Source of the DNA: Psychroserpens sp041224425
Lineage (GTDB): Bacteria > Bacteroidota > Bacteroidia > Flavobacteriales > Flavobacteriaceae
Length of the DNA: 64,000 nt
NCBI RefSeq assembly: GCF_041224425.1
Contig: NZ_JBGFGL010000071.1
Span: forward strand, 62,001-126,000
Direction: 5' to 3'
Every line of letters begins with the position of its first letter. The first letter of the stretch is position 1. The notes below the pieces were generated by a model. That model made no database searches. It had not been told where the DNA came from and saw only the letters and a list, made by a program, of their open reading frames with translations. Below, piece by piece: positions 25,097 through 33,753 of this stretch. Position numbers and translations under genes: made by a program.

Positions 25097-25953
25097 TGAA
25101 TACAATCACAAAACTTTTAGTAGTAACTGCGGTCATGCTCCTACATGTTGTAGGAGCTTTTGGCCAGGATTTTCAGGGTGAAGCTACCTACAAATCAAAA
25201 CGTAAGGTCGATATCCAATTGGATAGCACACAAATGGATACAGGAATGCACCAACAAATGATTGAAATGCTCAAAAAACAGTTTGAGAAAACCTTTATTT
25301 TGACTTTCAATAAAGAAGCATCAACTTACAAGGAAGAAGAATCATTAGCACCTCCGCAACCACAAGGTATGCAAATGGTGATGGTAAGCACTGGAGGCTC
25401 TGATGTGTTGTATAAGAACATCAAGGAAAAACGCTACACCAACCAAAATGAGTCGTTTAGTAAAGTCTTTTTGATACAGGATAGCTTACAGGATATTGAA
25501 TGGACACTGGAAAAAGAAACCAAAAATATTGGTGATTATACCTGTTTTAAAGCGACAACAACACGCCAAATAGAAGTTGTTGAAAGTGGCATCAGTGTCA
25601 ATGGTGATAAAGATTTAAGCACTGATGAAAATGAGGCGCCTAAAATGAAAGATATTACCATAACCGCTTGGTACACACCTCAGATTCCAGTGAGTAACGG
25701 TCCTGGAAATTATCATGGACTTCCAGGATTGATTTTGGAAGTTAACGACGGAACCGAAACTGTTATTTGTAGTAAGATCATCATTAACCCAAAAGATGCC
25801 ATGGCAATTGAAGAACCTAAAAAAGGTAAGGAAGTATCACAAGAAGAATACGATAAAATTATGGCTAAGAAACTTAAGGAAATGGAAGAGCGCATGAGGT
25901 CCAATCGACGTGACAGTGATGGTCAAAATATTGAAATTCGTATTGGAGGTTAG
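25096..25953 (+). CDS. GLPGLI family protein
   Basis: 285 aa, exported (signal peptide 1-23, ending GAFGQ). The family is named for the motif GLPGLI, found here in NYHGLPGLILEVND near residue 208, preceded by the other hallmark TAWYTPQIPVSNGPG. The N-terminal part begins DFQGEATYKSKRKVD, and the C-terminus is Lys/Glu-rich. The function of the family is unknown. Start codon overlaps the stop of the previous gene. A paralog follows 118 bp downstream. Confidence 0.92.
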   Translation: MNTITKLLVVTAVMLLHVVGAFGQDFQGEATYKSKRKVDIQLDSTQMDTGMHQQMIEMLKKQFEKTFILTFNKEASTYKEEESLAPPQPQGMQMVMVSTGGSDVLYKNIKEKRYTNQNESFSKVFLIQDSLQDIEWTLEKETKNIGDYTCFKATTTRQIEVVESGISVNGDKDLSTDENEAPKMKDITITAWYTPQIPVSNGPGNYHGLPGLILEVNDGTETVICSKIIINPKDAMAIEEPKKGKEVSQEEYDKIMAKKLKEMEERMRSNRRDSDGQNIEIRIGG

Positions 25954-26071
25954 TGAGTTTTAGGTGTTTGTTTTAAGAAAAGTTTAACCTTTTTCCATTT
26001 AACTATTGAGTGTTTTTTGAGTCTTATGTTTTTTAAATGAACTAATTTTACAAGACATAAACTCAATAATC

Positions 26072-26950
26072 ATGATACCATCAATTGCAAGAATTTGTAC
26101 TGTAGCACTTTTGTGTTTCACAACCTTAACCTCAGCTCAAGACTTTCAGGGACAAGCCATTTATCAAACCAAAACAACTGTTGATATGAGTAGTTGGGGT
26201 GGCGAAATGAGTGAACAGCAAAAAAAGATGATTGCTGAACGAATGAAAAGTATGTTAGAAAAAACCTATGTACTTAATTTCAACAGAAGTGAATCCACCT
26301 ACAAGGAAGAAGAAAAGTTGGAAGCTCCTGGCTCTGGTGGAGGCGGAAGATTTCGAGGCATGATGAGTAGTTTTACGGGTGGACCGCAATACAAAAGCAT
26401 CAAGGAAAATGTCATTTTACAAGAGCAGGAATTCTTCGGAAAACAATTTTTGGTCAAGGATTCACTACCCGAACTAGTATGGAAACTCGAAGATGAAACA
26501 AAACAAATCGGTCAGTATACCTGCTTTAAGGCAACAACTACTAAGAAGGTTGACGAAATGGATTTCATGAGCATGCGTCGACGTGGAAGAAACAATGATG
26601 AAAAAAAGGAAGCAGAGAAAAAAGCAGATTCTACAAAGGCAACAGATCCTATGGATGAAATTGAAGTGCCTAAGTTTATAGTGGTAACGGCTTGGTACAC
26701 ACCTCAAATTCCTGTAAGTAATGGTCCTGCGGAATACCATGGACTTCCAGGATTGATTTTGGAGGTTTCTGCTGACAGAACCGTTATGCTTTGTACTAAA
26801 ATTGTGATGAACCCTCAAGACAAAGAACCTATCGATAAACCAAGCAAAGGCGATTTGGTAACACGTGACGAATACAATACCATCATGAAAGAGAAAATAG
26901 AGGAAATGCGAGAAATGTATGGTGGTCGTGGTCGAGGTAGAGGTCGCTAA
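26072..26950 (+). CDS. GLPGLI family protein, second paralog
   Basis: 292 aa with signal peptide (1-22, ending TSAQ). It matches the preceding gene in plan: DFQGQAIYQTKTTVD, STYKEEEKLEAP, QYTCFKATTTKK, TAWYTPQIPVSNGPAEYHGLPGLILEV. Differences are a Gly-rich insert (GSGGGGRFRG), a charged loop RRRGRNNDEKKEAEKKAD, and a C-terminal tail GGRGRGRGR that is strongly basic. The pair probably arose by tandem duplication. A basic tail of this kind could contact acidic surface polymers, which is speculation. Confidence 0.92.
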   Translation: MIPSIARICTVALLCFTTLTSAQDFQGQAIYQTKTTVDMSSWGGEMSEQQKKMIAERMKSMLEKTYVLNFNRSESTYKEEEKLEAPGSGGGGRFRGMMSSFTGGPQYKSIKENVILQEQEFFGKQFLVKDSLPELVWKLEDETKQIGQYTCFKATTTKKVDEMDFMSMRRRGRNNDEKKEAEKKADSTKATDPMDEIEVPKFIVVTAWYTPQIPVSNGPAEYHGLPGLILEVSADRTVMLCTKIVMNPQDKEPIDKPSKGDLVTRDEYNTIMKEKIEEMREMYGGRGRGRGR

Positions 26951-27008
26951 TATCCAATAACTTCTAAACTGACTTTTAAAAAAATAATCAAGAGTTTAAA
27001 ATCTACAA

Positions 27009-29747
27009 ATGAAAAATATTTACTTCCTCCTGTTACTATTAGTAACCAGCACACTTAGTGCACAAGTTTCAGTTCAAGGTGTGGTTAAAGATAGTATTGG
27101 TACACCTTTGGAATTGGCTAATATCATTGCTATAAATAAAGAAACCAAAACCATGGCGTCTTATGCTATTTCCAACGATAAAGGACGTTATAAATTAGAT
27201 TTGGAAAAGAACACGACCTATAATATTCAAGTGAGTTATATAGGTATGAAGACCTTTTCTGAAGAACTTGCCACCAAGGAAGAAAACATTACTAAAGATT
27301 ACACGCTTCAAAATGACAATACGCTTGATGAGGTTCAGTTAACCTATGAAATGCCAGTTACCATTAAAGGTGATACCTTGGTTTATAATGCCGATTCCTT
27401 TAAGGATGGTACCGAACGAAAACTGGAAGACGTCCTTAAGAAATTACCAGGAGTTGAAATCAATGATGACGGACAAATAGAAGTGGAGGGAAAAGTGGTT
27501 TCGAAAGTCATGGTCGATGGAAAGGATTTCTTTGATGGCGACTCTAAATTGGCAACCAAGAACATACCATCTAATGCGGTTGATAAAGTACAGGTCTTAA
27601 AAAATTATGCTAACGTTGGGCAACTGAGTGGTGTGACCAATAACCAAGATAATGTGGCCATCAATATCAAACTGAAAGAAGGAAAGGAAAATTTCTGGTT
27701 TGGAGATGTTACTGCTGGAGCTGGTGTAGCCGATGATAACGGACTCTACATTGTACAACCAAAACTCTTTTATTACAGTCCGAAATACAGTATAAATCTT
27801 ATTGGCGACTTGAACAATATTGGAGAAGTTGCCTTTACAAGACGTGATTTCTTTAACTTTTCTGGAGGCTTTAATCCGCCGAGCCAACAAAGTGGAACCA
27901 ATATCAATTTAGGAAATAATAATCTTGGGTTTTTGACACTTCAGAACAATCAAGCCAAAAGTATTCAGACCAAATTTGGAGCTGCAAACTTTAGTTATTC
28001 ACCTAAGAAAACATTAGACTTGAGTGGTTTCGCCATTTTCACAAGTTCAAGAATTGACCTTCAGGAAAACCGTTCGGTTCGATATACCGATTCAGATTTA
28101 GGCATTCCAGATGAGGATACCGAAAGTAAGACGAACCAAAAAAGTGATTTGGCGTTGTTCAAGCTCAAGGCGAAATACCAACCAAACTCTAACAATCAAT
28201 TAGATTATGCTATTTTGGGACGTACTTCCAAAGAATCACAAGATCAAAACTTTACCTCTTCAGTCGTGGGAAGTACTTTGCAGTTTGAAGAAAACAGTCC
28301 GTACAGCATTAATCAGGATTTGAATTACTACTACACTTTAAACGACAATAATATTTTTGCCTTGGAAGCGCAACACTTAATTCAGGACGAAGATCCGTTT
28401 TACAATGCCTTGTTGCAAAATGACCCAACGAATAATGATGCAAGTCCCGAAGATCGTGATCCTTTCGATAATACAGCCGCAGGCTTAGGGTTTGATCAAA
28501 CCTTAGACAATTATAATGTAGCCCAAGACAAGCGTATCAAGTCGAATCAGTTGGATGCTAAATTGGATTATTGGAACATCCTTAACAACAAAAGTAATAT
28601 CAATTTTACGTTGGGAACCATTTTGAGCCGTCAGGATTTTGACAGTAATATTTTTCAGTTTTTAGATAATGGAACGGTTTTCGATTCCAGTCCAACTTTT
28701 AATAACGGATTGGATACAAATGATGTTGCCTATAATTTCAGTGATTTGTATTTGGGTGTTCACTACCGATTGAAAAGTGGCATGTTCACGTTTACACCTG
28801 GATTTTCAGCGCATGCCTATGGAGCAAAAAACACCCAGTTTGGAACCGAATATAAAGACAATTTCTTCAGGTTATTGCCAGATGTCAATGTTAGAATGGA
28901 ACTCAAAAAGAGTGAAAACATCGAATTTAACTATCGTATGCAAACCGAATTTACCGATGTGACCCAATTAGCACAAGGATTGGTGATGAACAATTACGAT
29001 TCGTATTTTACAGGAAACCAAACCTTAAAGAACGGAACTTCACATACGGTGAGTTTACGATATTTCAGTTTTAATATGTTTAACTACACCAATGTCTTTG
29101 GTAATTTAACCTATAGCAAACGTATTGATCAAATAAGAAACTTATCAAATTTTGAAAGTATTATTAGAACAAGTTCCCCATTCAATTCCGGATTTGCAGA
29201 CGAGACCTTTAGTGCCTTTGGACGTTTCCAGAGAAGTTTCAAAAAGATAAGAGCAACCTTAAGTGGGAATTTTACCTATTCAAAATTCAATCAGTTCATT
29301 CAGAACAGACGTTCCATTAACGAGAGCTATAATCAAAACTATCGTGCACAATTGCGAACCAATTTTAGGGAAGCGCCAAATGTAGAGGTGTCGTATCGCT
29401 ATGGTATCAATAACAACAAGCAAGGTGGAACCAATACTACTTTCTTTACACATGCACCTACGATTGAGTTCGATGCGTATATCTGGAAAACCATTACGTT
29501 CAGAACCGATTTTACCTACAACGAAACACGTGATAAATCAAGATCCTTAAACGATAACGAGCTTTGGAATGCTTCGCTATCGTACCGCAAGGATAAAGAT
29601 GCCAAAATGGAATATGAGCTAAAAGGCACCAACTTATTGAACACCCAATCGAGATTCAATACCAGTCAAGGGAATTTCTCGGTAAGTGCCACAGAGTATT
29701 TTATCCAGCCACGATTTTTGACTTTTAGAGTGATTTATTCATTGTAA
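27009..29747 (+). CDS. TonB-dependent-receptor-like outer-membrane protein with carboxypeptidase-like N-terminal domain
   Basis: 912 aa. Signal peptide (1-18, ending LSAQ); residues 20-105 are a carboxypeptidase regulatory-like domain (VQGVVKDSIGTPLELANI); 110-220 form a plug-like domain (LEDVLKKLPGVEINDDG, VMVDGKDFFDGD, VDKVQVLKNYANV); the remainder is a long outer-membrane beta-barrel ending in aromatic FRVIYSL. It is the last gene of the GLPGLI operon, 58 bp after the second paralog. Proteins of this layout take up substrates or anchor secreted partners; the ligand is unknown. Confidence 0.9.
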   Translation: MKNIYFLLLLLVTSTLSAQVSVQGVVKDSIGTPLELANIIAINKETKTMASYAISNDKGRYKLDLEKNTTYNIQVSYIGMKTFSEELATKEENITKDYTLQNDNTLDEVQLTYEMPVTIKGDTLVYNADSFKDGTERKLEDVLKKLPGVEINDDGQIEVEGKVVSKVMVDGKDFFDGDSKLATKNIPSNAVDKVQVLKNYANVGQLSGVTNNQDNVAINIKLKEGKENFWFGDVTAGAGVADDNGLYIVQPKLFYYSPKYSINLIGDLNNIGEVAFTRRDFFNFSGGFNPPSQQSGTNINLGNNNLGFLTLQNNQAKSIQTKFGAANFSYSPKKTLDLSGFAIFTSSRIDLQENRSVRYTDSDLGIPDEDTESKTNQKSDLALFKLKAKYQPNSNNQLDYAILGRTSKESQDQNFTSSVVGSTLQFEENSPYSINQDLNYYYTLNDNNIFALEAQHLIQDEDPFYNALLQNDPTNNDASPEDRDPFDNTAAGLGFDQTLDNYNVAQDKRIKSNQLDAKLDYWNILNNKSNINFTLGTILSRQDFDSNIFQFLDNGTVFDSSPTFNNGLDTNDVAYNFSDLYLGVHYRLKSGMFTFTPGFSAHAYGAKNTQFGTEYKDNFFRLLPDVNVRMELKKSENIEFNYRMQTEFTDVTQLAQGLVMNNYDSYFTGNQTLKNGTSHTVSLRYFSFNMFNYTNVFGNLTYSKRIDQIRNLSNFESIIRTSSPFNSGFADETFSAFGRFQRSFKKIRATLSGNFTYSKFNQFIQNRRSINESYNQNYRAQLRTNFREAPNVEVSYRYGINNNKQGGTNTTFFTHAPTIEFDAYIWKTITFRTDFTYNETRDKSRSLNDNELWNASLSYRKDKDAKMEYELKGTNLLNTQSRFNTSQGNFSVSATEYFIQPRFLTFRVIYSL

Positions 29748-29754
29748 GATTTTG

Positions 29755-29905
29755 GGCGTTACCAACCCAAAAGGTTGGTCAGGCTCTCGGCAGTCGCTTT
29801 TAGGTTTTTGTCATTCCGCACTACGATGCGGACTATTACACAACCTAAAGAGCTCCAACAACGCCTGCACTGAGCGCAGTCGTAGTGCCTCCATCCTTAA
29901 CGCAA
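29755..29905 (-). repeat. Dispersed structured repeat, copy B (inverse orientation)
   Basis: 151 bp, nearly identical on the minus strand to 20851-20975 except for a central insert of about 26 bp that forms the hairpin CCGCA...TGCGG. It also lies between convergent genes, just before a terminator. A 64-codon frame across it is spurious. Confidence 0.85.
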
Positions 29906-29907
29906 AT

Positions 29908-29940
29908 AAAAAAGCCTTCTCATTCGAGAAGGCTTTTTTG
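29908..29940. terminator. Bidirectional terminator
   Basis: AAAAAAGCCTTCTC / GAGAAGGCTTTTTT around ATTC, with A-run and T-run on the two sides, so it serves both the outer-membrane gene and the convergent lipoprotein gene. Confidence 0.88.
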
Positions 29941-29946
29941 TTTTAA

Positions 29947-31734
29947 TTAATTATCTCTTAAAGCATGTATGGTTCCAGAAATTGGAATGGTATCATCTGA
30001 ATTAAAATCATTAATGACACCACTAAAATTGATATCCATATAATCACCAACCTCACCAAAATAAGTCACGTTGGTAGTTCCTACAAAATAGTTTTCAAGA
30101 CTTGTGGAACTGTTGTTTTCATCAAAAATTTGTATTTCAGCATCGGTATACGAATTCGGCCCATTAAAACTAGCTATTGATAAGGAGAAGTAATATGGTG
30201 AGTTTTGATTTGGATCATAATAACTAACATACAAATAGGAGCCATCAACACCACCAAAAACATTAAAGTTGTATGCGATTGGAGGATTCCCTTCAACTTG
30301 ATAGGTGATAAACTCCTCAATTGTGTTGCAAGACTGTAGCGTTCCAATATTTGTAATGGGTGTTGTGAAAGTATAGGCTATAGAGTCTGTCTGTTGTACG
30401 TTAACATAATCGTAAGCTTCAATTGAAAATTGATTACTACTTGAACATCTTATTAAATTAATTTCAAAAGTTCCATCGGTAACAATATCTGAAAACGTTT
30501 CATAGCCATATCCAAGTAGTACATAACCGTCAGTAACAGGATCACCATTACAGGTTGTAAAATCACCAATAACAGTTTCCGAAATCAGATCTGCATCGTC
30601 TTGAACGGTAATACTGATTATTGAATCCGAATTAAAAGGTCCAATACTTTCTGTGTGAATCGGATTGCTACCGCAGATATCAAAATAGTAAACATTCATT
30701 GTTAGGGTTTCTCCACTAGGAACCAATCCGCAAACTTCTCCGTTTTGATTCGTGTAACCAGAAGTAGTGCCATAAGAATTACTTGTAAGCGTAATAGTTA
30801 AATTTGATAAGAAGTCTCCATCTACATTGGAAGTAGTTATACAGAGATTTACGGCTTCAGCTGGAATGTCACAGTTCCAAAACGAAAAATGACTAACTGT
30901 TCCAACATATTCATTACCGACTAAAGTAGCCTCACCTTCCTCAACCCAATAACCATGCGTCTCATCAAAATACCACAATGGGATTGAACTTGGTGCATCG
31001 GCCATCAAACTGGCATCTAAAGGGACTTTTATTTCAGCAGTCGAGCCCTCAGCAAGATTCAAGTCCTCACCATTCTCACCACGCAGTTCTACAGCCAGCA
31101 TTCCAAAGGTCTGAAGCATTCGCTCCTCATTCTGTGCATTGGCAGCATAGAGCATGCCTGGCATCTGGTCTGGCATGTTCTCATCGGCTGGATCCAAATG
31201 GTGCATGATCACGTTGACGTTTCCAGAATATGACGTGCCATCTGCTTTACTATAGTCGCCTTCCAAAGCTACAGAAGCACCATTGGACAAGCTTATGGTT
31301 TCCTGAGTTCCACTTGATGTGGTGCCAACAACGGTTTCAGGTAACATCATGATGCGTACTTTGTTGGTTCCCGAACTTGGAACGACTGAGCGTGAGGCAT
31401 GGATAAAACCTGCCTTTTCTGCCATGACATATCCAAAACGTTCATTGACCGTAGCTGCATTAATGATAAATACACCATTACTGTCGGTCATTGCCGTGGA
31501 GCTGCCAATGCTAATCATTACATTCTCTATGGGATTGTTATTGGTGTCGACCACAGTCCCTAAAAAGTTTCTGTTAATCTCATTGCCAAAATTCTCAGCA
31601 AATGCTGAGGGGTTAGGGCCTTGGTTTTGGTTGGGATTGTTGGTGACACTGTCATCATTATTACAAGAAAGAATAAAGAAGGAGTAAAAAAGGATTATAA
31701 TAATAAATCGAGAATAGTTTTTTAAGGACGTCAT
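29947..31734 (-). CDS. Large lipoprotein with carboxypeptidase regulatory-like domain
   Basis: 595 aa. The start at 31734 (MTSLKNYSRF) gives a lipoprotein signal with lipobox ILSC-N (Cys about residue 24); the longer frame reaching 31815 runs through a leader hairpin and is rejected. The mature N-terminus is a low-complexity spacer NNPNQNQGPNPS. Residues about 50-120 are a regulatory-like beta-sandwich (RNFLGTVVDTNNNPIENVMI), followed by a region with PLWYFDETHGYWVEEGEATLVG and VSHFSFWNCD, then a second set of beta repeats. Probably surface exposed. It has an ECF-like promoter upstream and a terminator behind it. Function unknown. Confidence 0.8.
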   Translation of the reverse strand: MTSLKNYSRFIIIILFYSFFILSCNNDDSVTNNPNQNQGPNPSAFAENFGNEINRNFLGTVVDTNNNPIENVMISIGSSTAMTDSNGVFIINAATVNERFGYVMAEKAGFIHASRSVVPSSGTNKVRIMMLPETVVGTTSSGTQETISLSNGASVALEGDYSKADGTSYSGNVNVIMHHLDPADENMPDQMPGMLYAANAQNEERMLQTFGMLAVELRGENGEDLNLAEGSTAEIKVPLDASLMADAPSSIPLWYFDETHGYWVEEGEATLVGNEYVGTVSHFSFWNCDIPAEAVNLCITTSNVDGDFLSNLTITLTSNSYGTTSGYTNQNGEVCGLVPSGETLTMNVYYFDICGSNPIHTESIGPFNSDSIISITVQDDADLISETVIGDFTTCNGDPVTDGYVLLGYGYETFSDIVTDGTFEINLIRCSSSNQFSIEAYDYVNVQQTDSIAYTFTTPITNIGTLQSCNTIEEFITYQVEGNPPIAYNFNVFGGVDGSYLYVSYYDPNQNSPYYFSLSIASFNGPNSYTDAEIQIFDENNSSTSLENYFVGTTNVTYFGEVGDYMDINFSGVINDFNSDDTIPISGTIHALRDN

Positions 31735-31817
31735 GAAATGGAATTTTATAATTGTTACTAATATAACAGATAGAACGCAGAAAACCCTAATTATCTGCTT
31801 ATTAAAAAATTTCAAAT

Positions 31818-31848
31818 AAAAAAAGCCTTCTTAATCAGAAGGCTTTTC
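31818..31848 (-). terminator. Terminator-like hairpin in the leader of the lipoprotein gene
   Basis: On the minus strand AAAAGCCTTCT / AGAAGGCTTTTTTT: stem of about 10 bp and a seven-T run. It lies between the ECF-like promoter at 31909-31935 and the ATG at 31734, so it would cut the transcript to about 80 nt unless read through. Confidence 0.65.
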
Positions 31849-31908
31849 AATGAAAAATATAATCAAAATAATACCATTTAAATCTAAAAGATTATATCCT
31901 TTGTTATT

Positions 31909-31935
31909 TAGATGTAAAATTCTCTAAAAGGTTGC
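31909..31935 (-). promoter_or_regulatory. ECF-type promoter (GCAACC-N15-CATCTA)
   Basis: On the minus strand GCAACC (31935-31930), 15 bp, then CATCTA (31914-31909). The same arrangement with 16 bp lies before the ECF sigma gene at 63649-63676. Points at the lipoprotein gene. Confidence 0.6.
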
Positions 31936-31954
31936 GCGACAATCATTAAAAAAT

Positions 31955-31984
31955 TAAAAACCTCTGAAATTTCAGAGGCTTTAA
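31955..31984 (-). terminator. Terminator of metK
   Basis: Minus strand AGCCTCTGAAATTTCAGAGG followed by a T-rich run; perfect stem CCTCTGAAA/TTTCAGAGG. Confidence 0.85.
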
Positions 31985-32006
31985 GATTTTATTATGTCAA
32001 GCTTTA

Positions 32007-33260
32007 TTAAAGATCAAATGCTTTTTTGATGTCGTCAACATAATCTAATTTTTCCCAGGTAAACAATTCAACCTCTAATGTCTTAGGATCACCATTAGGT
32101 TGCTCAAAAGTTTTGGTCACTGTTTCAGAATCGCGTCCCATATGTCCGTAAGCTGCAGTTTCGCTGTACATTGGCTGGCGTAATTTAAGTCGCTCTTCAA
32201 TAGCGGCTGGACGCATATCAAAAATGGTCTTGATTTTCTGAGCAATCTCACCATCGGTTAAATTGAAAGGACAAGTTCCATAAGTATCCACAAAAATTGA
32301 GGTTGGCTCAACGACGCCAATAGCATAACTCACCTGAACCAAAATTTCATCACAAACACCTGCCGCAACCATATTTTTAGCAATATGTCTCGTGGCATAA
32401 GCAGCACTCCTGTCTACTTTACTTGGATCTTTTCCAGAAAATGCACCACCACCATGAGCACCTTTTCCACCGTAAGTGTCTACAATGATTTTTCGACCTG
32501 TTAAGCCAGTATCACCATGTGGTCCACCAATCACAAATTTTCCTGTCGGATTGATATGATAAGTAATATCGTCATTAAAAAGTGCTTGTATATGCTCAGG
32601 AAGTTTGGCAACCACTCTTGGGATTAAGATATCAACAATATCTTTTCTAATCTTTGCCAACATTTCCTCATCAGTTCCAAAATCATCGTGTTGCGTCGAA
32701 ACAACAATAGCATCAATTCGTTGCGGCACATTGTCATCACTATACTCAATAGTCACTTGACTTTTAGAGTCTGGACGTAAATAGGTAATGTCTTTGTTTT
32801 CTCTTCGTAAAGCAGCTAATTCCTTTAAGATCATGTGCGATAAATCCAAGGCTAAAGGCATGTAGTTATCCGTTTCTTTAGTAGCATAACCAAACATCAT
32901 ACCTTGGTCACCAGCACCTTGTTCTTCTTTAGAAGCTCTATCTACACCACGATTAATATCTTCAGATTGTTCGTGAATAGCAGAAAAGACACCACAGGAA
33001 TTCCCGTCAAACATATATTCACTTTTGGTATATCCAATTTTGTTGATCGTATCTCTAGCGATTTTTTGAACATCCAAATAGGTATTCGATTTTACTTCAC
33101 CAGCTAGAACCACTTGTCCAGTAGTCACTAAGGTTTCACAAGCTACTTTTGAATCAGGATCAAAGGCCAAGAAATTATCGATCAGCGCATCACTGATTTG
33201 ATCGGCTACTTTATCTGGATGTCCTTCAGAAACACTTTCCGAAGTAAATAAGTAAGGCAT
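32007..33260 (-). CDS. metK: S-adenosylmethionine synthetase
   Basis: This enzyme makes S-adenosylmethionine from methionine and ATP. 417 aa, with the ATP-binding start FTSESVSEGHPDKVADQISDA shown in part, the signature GAGDQGMMFGYA, and GGGAFSGKDPSKVDRSAAY. It is divergent from the riboswitch-controlled methionine operon, so the enzyme that makes the riboswitch ligand lies next to its target. A palindrome lies in its leader (33339-33363) and a -7 element TACTTTTG at 33416-33409 on the minus strand. Confidence 0.97.
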   Translation of the reverse strand: MPYLFTSESVSEGHPDKVADQISDALIDNFLAFDPDSKVACETLVTTGQVVLAGEVKSNTYLDVQKIARDTINKIGYTKSEYMFDGNSCGVFSAIHEQSEDINRGVDRASKEEQGAGDQGMMFGYATKETDNYMPLALDLSHMILKELAALRRENKDITYLRPDSKSQVTIEYSDDNVPQRIDAIVVSTQHDDFGTDEEMLAKIRKDIVDILIPRVVAKLPEHIQALFNDDITYHINPTGKFVIGGPHGDTGLTGRKIIVDTYGGKGAHGGGAFSGKDPSKVDRSAAYATRHIAKNMVAAGVCDEILVQVSYAIGVVEPTSIFVDTYGTCPFNLTDGEIAQKIKTIFDMRPAAIEERLKLRQPMYSETAAYGHMGRDSETVTKTFEQPNGDPKTLEVELFTWEKLDYVDDIKKAFDL

Positions 33261-33527
33261 AATAGTGTTTTTAATGTTTGAAGGAAAAAAGTAATGACAC
33301 TATTACTAAAGAAGTTGATAACTGCTTTAGCATTTTTTTTCTTCTGAATCTGATTCAGAAGAAGAGGTCGCAATCAGAACAAATTTTTCCTCTTTGATTA
33401 GTTCTCGGCAAAAGTAAAAAAAATAAAAATGAGAGAAAGTCGAATTTAAGTTTTTTCTATATTATTTGGAATTGTAAACGTTTTGTTGCAATATTTGTAC
33501 TGTAAAAGTTCAACTACTTATTGAAAT
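33261..33527. other. Divergent region between metK and the methionine operon
   Basis: 267 bp, A+T-rich. It contains the minus-strand -7 element TACTTTTG (33416-33409) for metK, a 25-bp palindrome, and upstream of the riboswitch the plus-strand sequence TTGCAATATTTG, a weak match to the -7 consensus. No gene is seen. Confidence 0.5.
33339..33363. promoter_or_regulatory. Perfect 12-bp inverted repeat in the metK leader
   Basis: TTCTTCTGAATC-T-GATTCAGAAGAA. On the metK transcript it would fold into an 11-bp stem with a 3-base loop about 80 nt before the start codon. No T-run follows in either direction, so it is not a terminator. Confidence 0.6.
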
Positions 33528-33643
33528 GTTATCGAGAAAGGCGGAGGGAATAGACCCGTTGAAACCTTAGCAACCCTTAATCATTTAAGAAGGTGCTACA
33601 TTCTACTCGAATCGTGATACAGTATCACATTCAGATAGATAAC
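33528..33643 (+). promoter_or_regulatory. SAM-I riboswitch (S-box)
   Basis: The conserved core is complete: P1 5' strand GTTATC with GAGAAAGGCGGAGGGA, GACCCGTTGAAACC, TAGCAACCC, then AAGGTGCTA, and the closing P1 strand GATAAC. It lies 110 bp before the metH start. A later hairpin AATTACAG/CTGTAATT (33651-33668) may be the expression platform, but I see no U-tract terminator. Confidence 0.92.
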
Positions 33644-33753
33644 CAAGCGTAATTACAGTTCTGTAATTATAAATATTCTCATGACATTTTTTAAAGTATG
33701 CTTTAGGTTAAGCCTTAGTTAAGGTTTGGTATTAATTGTTATTTAATCAATCT

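Noticed and set aside
26474..26818. 114-codon minus-strand frame
   Set aside because: Antisense shadow of the second GLPGLI gene, Cys/His-rich by accident of codon use.
29752..29946. 64-codon frame on the plus strand after the TonB-type gene
   Set aside because: It runs through the dispersed repeat and the terminator and gives the well-known spurious translation NACTERSRSAS; the conserved unit is DNA, not protein.
31735..31815. Longer lipoprotein frame starting at 31815
   Set aside because: It would begin at the leader hairpin and hide the lipobox behind a second hydrophobic stretch.
33736..33753. TTG start of the methionine synthase part
   Set aside because: An ATG 18 bp later gives the usual N-terminus; the TTG reading adds no conserved residues.
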